From NCBI GenBank assembly GCA_036562385.1, contig DATCKG010000078.1, forward strand, positions 1 through 6,290: a stretch of 6,290 bases of DNA, in the 5' to 3' direction. The DNA is from DATCKG01 sp036562385 (GTDB lineage Bacteria > Bacillota > Sulfobacillia > Symbiobacteriales > Symbiobacteriaceae). The notes under the pieces were generated by a model that was not told where the DNA came from, did not search any database, and saw only the letters and a program-made list of their open reading frames with translations. Made by a program: the position numbers and the translations under genes. Shown piece after piece: positions 1 through 4,782 of the stretch (positions are counted from its first letter, which is position 1; each line of letters starts with the position of its first letter).

Positions 1-19
1 AGCCCGGCATCGCCGGGCT
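1..19 (-). terminator. Hairpin at the end of the TSUP-DUF1634-AbrB operon
   Basis: AGCCCGGC (1-8) pairs perfectly with GCCGGGCT (12-19) across a 3-nt loop. The hairpin lies 21 nt beyond the stop codon of the AbrB-type gene, where an intrinsic terminator is expected. Any T-tract for the minus strand would fall outside the window, so it cannot be verified. On the plus strand the stem is followed only by TTTACG. It is probably the operon terminator, possibly bidirectional. Confidence 0.55.
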
Positions 20-40
20 TTACGCATTTGGTGCTGGGCT

Positions 41-1105
41 CTATCCAGGTGGCGGAAGTGCTTTCGCGCGCCGCCCGAGACGGGTGGCCACGTAGGGACC
101 GGCCAGCAGAACGATGAGCCAGCGGGTCATCTGCATGGCCAGCACCATGCCGGCATCGCCACCCATCTGGGCCGCGGTGGCGGTCATCATTTCCATACCG
201 CCCGGCGCCGCGCCCAGGGCTGCGGTCAGGGGATCCACCCCGGTAAGGCAGTGGATGACGTAGCCCATCACCAGGCACAGGCCGATGAGGCCCACCACCA
301 GGACAACCTCCAGCAGCACCGCCTTGCCGAGCCTGACCACGGAGGCGAAATCAAACCGCATGCCTACGGAAAGGCCCACCAGCAGCATTCCCAGGTGAAA
401 AAGCGGCTCCGGCAGCACAAACTGGTAGGGCAGCGTCCAGCTCACGAGCATGATCGCCAGCGTGGCGCCCAGAAAGCTGAACGAGGGCAGATGAAGCCGC
501 CGGCCCAGGTACGGGCCCAGGGTGCCGCAGACCAGCAAGGCCGCCAGGTTCAGCCCCCGGGGAGCCACGGGCATGGCAGCGGTGACCCCGGCTGCAGCCC
601 CGGCGACGGTTTCGCCGCCGCCAAAGAAGAGGGAGGTCGCCAGGGGCGTCAGGAAGACCACCAGGACCAGGCGCACGTAGGTGAGAATCGTCACCCCCAT
701 CGGATCAGCCCCCAGTTCCTCCGCCATCACCACCATGGCGGAGGCGGCCCCCGGCAGGGTACCTACAAATCCCGTAGCCGGATCCACATCCGCCCACCGG
801 CACAACAGGTAGCCGTTCAGCAGGCTGAGGGCGCCGGTAACCACCACCGCGGCCACCAATGGCACTCCCAGCAGGACCACCTGCCTGAGGGTCTCGAAGG
901 TAAAGTCCACCCCGATGCCCAGACCGATCAGGGCCTGGCCGACCCGCATCACGGGCTGCGGCAGCGCGGCCGGCCGCTTCAGCAGGGCCGACCCCACGGC
1001 GCCGGCCACCATCGGCCCCAGCATCCAACCCACGGGGATGTGCAGGGTATCAAAGAGCCATCCGGGAAGTGCTGCGGCGATTAGGAGAAGGACGTAGTGC
1101 ATCAT
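41..1105 (-). CDS. AbrB-type duplicated membrane protein (putative transporter)
   Basis: This is a complete 354-aa polytopic membrane protein of the AbrB family (Pfam AbrB, formerly mislabelled 'putative ammonia monooxygenase'); the E. coli member is linked to aidB regulation and the transported substrate is unknown. It is an internal duplication. Half 1 (about 13-155) has IPVGWMLGP, GQALIGLGIGVDF and LPGAASAMVVMAEELGAD (117-134). Half 2 (about 196-338) has LPSFSFLGA, GMLLVGLSVGMRFDF and APGGMEMMTATAAQMGGD (300-317) at matching spacing. Length is normal for the family. Two ATGs are adjacent (1105 and 1102). The ribosome site is weak: GGGG lies 5 nt upstream and a GGGAGG lies 14 nt upstream, which is too far. 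The start is therefore slightly uncertain. It is the last gene of the operon, 35 nt after the DUF1634 gene. Family assignment is firm; function is not known. Confidence 0.88.
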   Translation of the reverse strand: MMHYVLLLIAAALPGWLFDTLHIPVGWMLGPMVAGAVGSALLKRPAALPQPVMRVGQALIGLGIGVDFTFETLRQVVLLGVPLVAAVVVTGALSLLNGYLLCRWADVDPATGFVGTLPGAASAMVVMAEELGADPMGVTILTYVRLVLVVFLTPLATSLFFGGGETVAGAAAGVTAAMPVAPRGLNLAALLVCGTLGPYLGRRLHLPSFSFLGATLAIMLVSWTLPYQFVLPEPLFHLGMLLVGLSVGMRFDFASVVRLGKAVLLEVVLVVGLIGLCLVMGYVIHCLTGVDPLTAALGAAPGGMEMMTATAAQMGGDAGMVLAMQMTRWLIVLLAGPYVATRLGRRAKALPPPG

Positions 1106-1140
1106 GAGGGCCCCAAAAGCCTCCCTGTGGGGACGGTTGT

Positions 1141-1461
1141 CTAGTGAGCCCGGCCCAACAAGACCCCCAGGAGTACAGCCGCCAGTACGACGGCACAGAT
1201 GATGGCAAAGGTGTAGTCCCGCTCCTGTAAGAACAGGATCATGGCCACTACAACCCGGGCCACGGGCGTCAGTACCAAGGTGATCAGCCCCGCCGTCACC
1301 AGCGCCGCCCCGACCGAGTCGCCGGTGATGCTCAGCACGGCCAGGCCCACGGCAATCAGCAGGGCAGCGAGGGCGGAGCCTGCCCGCAGCAGGTAGGCCA
1401 AGTAGACCTCCACCCGGGGCCGCTCGACAGCGAAGCGCTTGCCTTCCGTGGACTGCTCCAT
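1141..1461 (-). CDS. DUF1634 family small membrane protein
   Basis: This is a 106-aa protein with a charged N-terminus (1-20) and three predicted membrane helices at about 22-46, 52-79 and 82-103. The segment at 62-85 (LVLTPVARVVVAMILFLQER and following) is the conserved core I associate with DUF1634. Members of that family commonly sit next to TauE/SafE permease genes and have no established function. Here the ATG shares its A with the TAA of the upstream permease (TAATG), which suggests translational coupling. A GGGGTG inside the permease's last codons, about 8 nt before the ATG, can serve as ribosome site. I infer an accessory or partner subunit of the permease. The family call rests on the motif and the context together; the exact role is open. 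Confidence 0.82.
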   Translation of the reverse strand: MEQSTEGKRFAVERPRVEVYLAYLLRAGSALAALLIAVGLAVLSITGDSVGAALVTAGLITLVLTPVARVVVAMILFLQERDYTFAIICAVVLAAVLLGVLLGRAH

Positions 1462-2294
1462 TAAAGCTGCACCCCTCTCACCAGCATCTGCGCGGCCACA
1501 ACGAGGAATACCGGAATGAACAAGGTGCGAAGCTGCGAGCCCTTCAGCCGAACCATCAGCCGGGTACCGATCATGGCGCCCAGCAGTACCCCCAGGACCA
1601 CCGGCCCTGCCACCAGCGGCTCGACCATCCCTTGAGCGAAGTAGACGGCGGAGCTGGCGGCGGCGGTCACCCCGATCATGAAGTTGGATGTGGCGGTGGA
1701 CACCTTGATGGGCATCCGCATCACCTGGTCCATGGCCAGCACCTTGAAGACGCCGCCGCCCACGCCCAGCATCCCGGCCAGGCCGCCGGAGAGGTACATG
1801 ATGAATAGACCCGGCAGGGTGTTGGTCACCTGGTAGGTGACGGTCCGGTCCAGCGCCTGATCATAATAGGCGCCGCTTAGGCGAAGCCGGCGGGCCAGCC
1901 AGTCGGGCTGAACCCCCTCGGGCAGTTCCTGCTTCCGGGCCCGGTACATGTTCCAGGCCGAGTAGAGCATCAGCAGGCCGAAGAGGATGTGCAGCCACCG
2001 GGAATCCAGGACCGTGGCGGCATACGCTCCCGAAAGGGCTCCGAGGGTGGTGCCCACCTCCAGCAGCATGGCCACCCGGGTGTTGGTGAGGCGATCGTGC
2101 AGGTAGGCCACCGCCGCGCCGGTGGAGGTGGCGATGATGGAGACGGCGCTGGCCGCCACGGCGTGATGGATGTCCAACCCCATGCCCAGGGTGAGCATGG
2201 GCACGATGATGATCCCACCGCCCAGGCCGAGCATGGACCCGATGAGTCCGGCAACGATCGACAAGACAAAGTACACGGCGAATGGAAGATGCAA
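1461..2294 (-). CDS. TauE/SafE (TSUP) family anion permease
   Basis: This is a complete 277-aa membrane protein of the TSUP family (TauE/SafE, old DUF81). Family members move small sulfur-containing or organic anions such as sulfite, sulfoacetate or taurine; the substrate here cannot be read from sequence. The duplicated glycine-rich signature is clear: GLIGSMLGLGGGIIIVPML (16-34) opens the first half and GGLAGMLGVGGGVFKVLAM (170-188) opens the second. Residues about 115-158 form a hydrophilic linker between halves (RARKQELPEG, DWLARRLRLSGAYYDQALDR). The start is TTG at 2294. No in-frame ATG precedes the first membrane helix, while GGAGGAGA lies correctly 6-9 nt upstream of the TTG. The nearby ATG at about 2301 is in another frame. 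It is first gene of the operon and overlaps the DUF1634 gene by one base. Confidence 0.9.
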   Translation of the reverse strand: MHLPFAVYFVLSIVAGLIGSMLGLGGGIIIVPMLTLGMGLDIHHAVAASAVSIIATSTGAAVAYLHDRLTNTRVAMLLEVGTTLGALSGAYAATVLDSRWLHILFGLLMLYSAWNMYRARKQELPEGVQPDWLARRLRLSGAYYDQALDRTVTYQVTNTLPGLFIMYLSGGLAGMLGVGGGVFKVLAMDQVMRMPIKVSTATSNFMIGVTAAASSAVYFAQGMVEPLVAGPVVLGVLLGAMIGTRLMVRLKGSQLRTLFIPVFLVVAAQMLVRGVQL

Positions 2295-2300
2295 CCGCCA

Positions 2301-2308
2301 TCTCCTCC
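2301..2308 (-). promoter_or_regulatory. Ribosome binding site that fixes the TTG start of the TSUP gene
   Basis: GGAGGAGA on the minus strand lies 6 nt before TTG at 2294 (9 nt counted from GGAGG). It is the only good Shine-Dalgarno match near this gene, and it supports a TTG start giving MHLPFAVYF. Confidence 0.7.
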
Positions 2309-2348
2309 GTCTCTGCGTGCAGCCATCCCCTAAACAAATAATGGATTG

Positions 2349-2374
2349 CGCAGCCGGTTCACGGGCCGGCTGCG
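2349..2374 (-). other. Hairpin in the leader of the TSUP operon
   Basis: CGCAGCCGG (2349-2357) pairs perfectly with CCGGCTGCG (2366-2374) around an 8-nt loop. On the minus strand it falls between the candidate promoter at 2387-2415 and the ribosome site at 2301-2308, so it would lie in the 5' leader. The minus-strand sequence after the stem (GCAATCCATTATTTG) is AT-rich but is not a T-tract, so it is not a convincing terminator. It might be an operator or an mRNA-stabilising structure. Confidence 0.4.
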
Positions 2375-2386
2375 GCTGTCGTTATC

Positions 2387-2415
2387 ACCTTACAGCCGAT
2401 TCTCTCCGGTGGCAA
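2387..2415 (-). promoter_or_regulatory. Candidate sigma-A promoter for the TSUP-DUF1634-AbrB operon
   Basis: Minus-strand TTGCCA (2415-2410, 5 of 6 to TTGACA) is separated by exactly 17 nt from TAAGGT (2392-2387, only 3 of 6 to TATAAT). The -35 and spacing are good but the -10 is poor. It is the best pair I find between the upstream hairpin and the gene, and would give a leader of about 85 nt. CATTAT nearer the gene is an alternative -10 but has no matching -35. Confidence 0.35.
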
Positions 2416-2433
2416 GGGGGACGCCGCATATGG

Positions 2434-2477
2434 AAGCGCCTGCCCACCGGCCTCGGGCCGGCGAGCAGGCGCTTTTT
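2434..2477. terminator. Strong interrupted hairpin between the lipoprotein unit and the TSUP operon
   Basis: AAGCGCCTGC (2434-2443) pairs with GCAGGCGCTT (2465-2474), and inside it CCGGCC (2447-2452) pairs with GGCCGG (2456-2461) around a TCG loop. A 3x3 internal mismatch separates the two stems. On the plus strand the stem runs into TTTTT (2473-2477). On the minus strand it is followed only by TTCC. Position, 7 nt past the stop of the DUF2087 remnant, fits a terminator for minus-strand transcription, but the T-tract favours the plus strand. It is probably bidirectional. Confidence 0.6.
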
Positions 2478-2484
2478 CAGGACG

Positions 2485-2595
2485 CTAGGTCTTCACCGCC
2501 TCATCCGGACGCCAGTTGCGACTCCCGTCAGGCAGCCGTTTCAGAAAGCCGTGCTCCACCAGGTACCGGCGAAGGGCTGCCACAATCGAAGGAGT
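2485..2595 (-). pseudogene. Remnant of a DUF2087 domain gene (C-terminal end only)
   Basis: Directly after the TGA of the lipoprotein gene, and in the same reading frame, the minus strand continues with TPSIVAALRRYLVEHGFLKR, then a stretch containing DGSRNW, and stops at TAG (2485). RRYLVEHGFL followed by DGSRNW matches the C-terminal end of DUF2087, where family members read roughly RRYLV-x-x-GFL-x-R-x-x-x-GxxYW. The upstream half of that domain (about 40-50 residues) is absent. A 32-aa frame could start at GTG 2583, but no Shine-Dalgarno precedes it. I read it as the tail of a gene whose front was lost when the lipoprotein gene came to lie beside it. Its old stop codon and following hairpin remain. 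A live micro-ORF or stop-codon readthrough is less likely. Confidence 0.6.
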
Positions 2596-4176
2596 TCACG
2601 GCAGGCGGTAGAGGTTGATGCTTGCCCCTACGCTAACCAGCGCCTTTCCATCCTCCGTCGGAACCACGCTGCTGGGATAGCGGCCAACCATCTGTCCGGC
2701 CGCATCGACAAGAAGCGTTTCACGGCCATGGTCTACCAGCAGGTAGCGCACTCCCGTCTGACCAACGGGGTGGACAGGCCAATCGGGAGTCGACCAGAGC
2801 CGTGTCCCGTCATCGGCGTACGTGACGGTTCCGCTAGGAGACGTCACGGTAAGGCGGACATTCCCTTTGTCATCGGTCCACATTTTGAGAAAGCCGCCAT
2901 CCGAAACAGCCTGGTCTTCCCAAAGGATCGAGCCGTCAAGACGGCGGGCCTGAATGACTCCATCGCAACTTACAAAGTAAAACCGGTCATCCCGGGGATC
3001 CAAGCTGAATTCGGCTCCAGTGGGCAGTTCCGGGTATTCCGCCACCTTCTTGCCGTTCCGAAACAGCCGCGGGCGCCCGCTCCCATGGTTGCCCAGCCAG
3101 GAGAAAAGGATTGTGCCATCCCGGGAGAGGGCAGCGATGCGAGATCCGTCCACCGCCGTGTAGAGCCTTTCCAGTGTCATCTCGCCAGCTGCATTCCGGG
3201 TGATTCGGTACACTTCCCAATTGGTGCCGAAATACCCGATCGGCGCCGGGATGCCTGGCTGTTCCTCTGGTTGTATATCCTGACCGAAGGCGATCAGGTC
3301 CCCGCGCCAGGCCAGCCCTTCCCAGTACGAGAAATCAGCGGGGCCAGAGCGCCGCAGCAGAACCTGCCCGTTGGCCGGATCGATCAGGCAGCTGTGGTCC
3401 GTGGCGGTAAGCATGGCCAGCGTACCCGTATCGTTGAAGACCAGGTCGACTACCTTGCCACCGCAGGAGAGGCTCCAGCGCCTCTCTCCATCCAGTCCGA
3501 CGGCCTCGATGGTCTGACCGTCGGTGTGAACACCAATAAGCAGTTCCGACGTGACCCACCGGTATCCGGCCAACCAATTGGCCACCGCCGTACCGGGTGT
3601 CCCCGGCACGGGCCAACTCACGATCAGGGTGTCCATCCTGGCGAGAGCCTCGTTTGCCTCGGTCCGATCCGGGAACCGGGCGGTCAGATCGGTCAGAATC
3701 GTCCGAGCACGGTCCACCTGGCCCAGTCCTTCCAGCACCAGGGCAAGGTAATACCCCGCTTCAAAGCTGTGCGGCATTTCTTCGTATGCCTGCTCCAAAT
3801 GGGGCAGTGCCTCTTCGTATTCTTTGTGGATGTAGAGGGCTGCCCCAAGGACGACGTGAGCCGGCATGTATCCATCATCTGCAGCAACGGCTTCGTTAGC
3901 GATCGCAACGGCATCGCGCACGCTCCAATCCAGGGCGGCCCATGCGATCTCTGCCAGCAACCGGACGTCGTCGCCAGCGATGCTGCGGGCTTGATCAAGT
4001 CTTACCTGGACCTCGGCTCCCATCCCTTCCTGATCTTGCAGTTCCTGAATTTCGTCGAGGAGCCGGCGGACCTCCGCCGCTGGGGAACTGGGGCCAGTCC
4101 CAGGCTGCGTACCGCCGCAAGCGGCGACCACCAACGTCACTGCCGCGGCCAAAAGGACAGAAATCCATCTGTTCAT
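2596..4176 (-). CDS. TPR and beta-propeller (PQQ/WD-like) lipoprotein, function unknown
   Basis: This is a 526-aa predicted lipoprotein on the outer face of the cytoplasmic membrane. A signal peptide with hydrophobic core 5-19 ends in the lipobox VAAC, with the lipidated Cys at 20. A low-complexity linker (21-33, GGTQPGTGPSSPA) follows. Residues about 34-180 are helical and contain TPR-like units, clearest at 103-136 (ALYIHKEYEEALPHLEQAYE) and 137-170 (YYLALVLEGLGQVDRARTIL). From about 205 to the end lies a beta-rich region with propeller-blade motifs: LDGERRWSL (228-236), LDGSILWED (413-421) and DDGTRLWST (455-463). I see no catalytic residues. AAGGA lies 6 nt before the ATG. No promoter is evident, but the T6 terminator at 4287-4328 separates it from the previous gene. 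A scaffold or extracytoplasmic sensor role is inference only. Confidence 0.82.
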   Translation of the reverse strand: MNRWISVLLAAAVTLVVAACGGTQPGTGPSSPAAEVRRLLDEIQELQDQEGMGAEVQVRLDQARSIAGDDVRLLAEIAWAALDWSVRDAVAIANEAVAADDGYMPAHVVLGAALYIHKEYEEALPHLEQAYEEMPHSFEAGYYLALVLEGLGQVDRARTILTDLTARFPDRTEANEALARMDTLIVSWPVPGTPGTAVANWLAGYRWVTSELLIGVHTDGQTIEAVGLDGERRWSLSCGGKVVDLVFNDTGTLAMLTATDHSCLIDPANGQVLLRRSGPADFSYWEGLAWRGDLIAFGQDIQPEEQPGIPAPIGYFGTNWEVYRITRNAAGEMTLERLYTAVDGSRIAALSRDGTILFSWLGNHGSGRPRLFRNGKKVAEYPELPTGAEFSLDPRDDRFYFVSCDGVIQARRLDGSILWEDQAVSDGGFLKMWTDDKGNVRLTVTSPSGTVTYADDGTRLWSTPDWPVHPVGQTGVRYLLVDHGRETLLVDAAGQMVGRYPSSVVPTEDGKALVSVGASINLYRLP

Positions 4177-4286
4177 GGCTCATCCTTCCATTCGTCAGGT
4201 AGAAGTTGGCCGAACACCGGCACTACGGGAAGGGAGTGTTTTCCGGGCGCCCGCTTCTATGACGCCGCTGCTGGAAGGTGGGTTTC

Positions 4287-4328
4287 AAAAAAGCCACCAG
4301 CCTTCCCTCCACTGGGAAGCCGGTGGCT
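4287..4328 (-). terminator. Intrinsic terminator of the 69-aa protein gene
   Basis: Read on the minus strand, AGCCACCGGCTTCCC (4328-4314) pairs with GGGAAGGCTGGTGGCT (4307-4292) around a 6-nt loop, with one bulge and minor mismatch in the middle. The stem runs directly into TTTTTT (4292-4287). This is a textbook intrinsic terminator for minus-strand transcription. It lies 64 nt past the stop of the small gene and upstream of the lipoprotein gene, so the two are probably separate transcripts. Confidence 0.85.
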
Positions 4329-4348
4329 GTAGTCGCATCAACTAGGAA

Positions 4349-4373
4349 GAAGCTCGGCTTGCAGCCGGGCTTC
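4349..4373 (-). other. Second hairpin in tandem with the terminator
   Basis: GAAGCTCGGCT (4349-4359) pairs with AGCCGGGCTTC (4363-4373) through 11 positions, one of them a T/G pair, with a 3-nt loop. It lies between the stop at 4393 and the T6 terminator. On the minus strand it is followed by TTCCT, a weak T-rich run. It may be an auxiliary terminator or a 3'-end stabiliser of the small mRNA. Confidence 0.5.
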
Positions 4374-4392
4374 GTTTGCGATCCCCTGTTGC

Positions 4393-4602
4393 TTACTCGG
4401 CGTGGCTGAAGTGCATCTCGATGTACTCGATGGAGTCGCCGTCAATCACGAAATGAGCACCCGGTGCGGTCAACCGAATAACCCGGTTCTCGAAATCAAA
4501 CTTGGTATCGCCGAGATGCAGCTCAAAGGTCTTGCCGCTACTGGTGGTCACGATAGCCTCGCCCCACTTGTTCAGCTCGGCCTGGACAACTTCCATCTTC
4601 AT
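4393..4602 (-). CDS. Small protein of unknown function (69 aa)
   Basis: I do not recognise this protein. It is soluble, with no signal peptide, no membrane helix and no cysteine. Alternating hydrophobic residues suggest a small all-beta fold: roughly AELNKWGEAIVTTSSGK (8-24), TFELHLGDTKFDFENR (25-40) and RVIRLTAPGAHFVIDG (40-55), then IEYIEMHFSHAE at the C-terminus with two histidines. The gene is well supported by regulatory signals: a perfect AAGGAGG (4617-4611) 8 nt before the ATG, a near-consensus promoter at 4658-4686, and a terminator behind it. Its monocistronic layout and strong signals suggest solid expression. A metal or ligand role for the C-terminal His and acidic residues is speculation. 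No function is assigned. Confidence 0.85.
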   Translation of the reverse strand: MKMEVVQAELNKWGEAIVTTSSGKTFELHLGDTKFDFENRVIRLTAPGAHFVIDGDSIEYIEMHFSHAE

Positions 4603-4650
4603 GCCGGATTCCTCCTTCGGCTGGAATTCTCAGGGCCGTCTCGAAGAATC

Positions 4651-4663
4651 TAGAAATATTCTA
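4651..4663. promoter_or_regulatory. Inverted repeat covering the -10 of the small-protein promoter
   Basis: TAGAA (4651-4655) and TTCTA (4659-4663) are perfect inverted repeats separated by ATA, and the right arm is inside the -10 hexamer. This is a position where a repressor could block the promoter. The arms are short and AT-rich, so chance is quite possible. Confidence 0.25.
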
Positions 4664-4686
4664 CCTTCACTCCATGGGTACGTCAA
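4658..4686 (-). promoter_or_regulatory. Sigma-A promoter of the 69-aa protein gene
   Basis: Minus-strand TTGACG (4686-4681, 5 of 6) and TAGAAT (4663-4658, 5 of 6) are separated by the ideal 17 nt. Transcription would begin near 4651, giving a leader of about 50 nt that ends in AAGGAGG. It is the strongest promoter match in the window and lies downstream of the gntP-family gene's hairpin, so it drives an independent unit. Confidence 0.8.
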
Positions 4687-4737
4687 GTATTTGAGGGATT
4701 TCCTTGATGCAATGCCTGGGATGAACCCTTCCAGCAC

Positions 4738-4773
4738 GGGAAACCCCCGGCCCTCTGTGGCCGGGGGTTTCCC
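4738..4773. terminator. Perfect 15-bp stem-loop after the GntP permease gene
   Basis: GGGAAACCCCCGGCC (4738-4752) pairs perfectly with GGCCGGGGGTTTCCC (4759-4773) around a 6-nt loop. It begins 9 nt past the TAA of the permease gene, where a terminator is expected. There is no T-run outside the stem on either strand. The only Ts are the TTT within the arm, so an inner 9-bp stem (CCCCCGGCC/GGCCGGGGG) followed by TTT could act. Otherwise it is a 3'-end stabiliser or factor-dependent site. Confidence 0.7.
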
Positions 4774-4782
4774 CTCACATCC

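Noticed and set aside
251..1084. A 277-codon plus-strand frame antisense to the AbrB-type gene
   Set aside because: It is a shadow of the duplicated membrane protein: composition is dominated by His, Gln and Gly, and there are no expression signals.
1106..1130. CCCC/GGGG pairing in the gap before the AbrB-type gene
   Set aside because: Only about four pairs around a long loop. Too weak to call a structure.
1861..2337. A 158-codon minus-strand frame overlapping the TSUP start, with an ATG near the GGAGGAGA
   Set aside because: After a few residues it is Arg/His/Pro-rich with no family resemblance, while the overlapping TTG-started frame is a full TSUP permease served by the same ribosome site.
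4244..4253. CGGGCGCCCG palindrome upstream of the lipoprotein gene
   Set aside because: Ten bases with no loop space, GC-only in a GC-rich region, and no promoter around it. Chance is the simplest explanation.
4177..4290. Search for a promoter directly before the lipoprotein gene
   Set aside because: TTGAAA next to the terminator and CATAGA are 21 nt apart, too far for a sigma-A pair. No better pair was found, so no promoter is listed.
2170..4332. A 720-codon open frame on the plus strand, antisense to the lipoprotein gene
   Set aside because: It begins inside the TSUP gene antisense, crosses an intergenic gap, and has no ribosome site, no domain I can see and an improbable composition rich in Arg, Pro, Gln and His. 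The minus frame has a signal peptide, lipobox and TPR/propeller motifs. Long antisense frames are common at this GC content.
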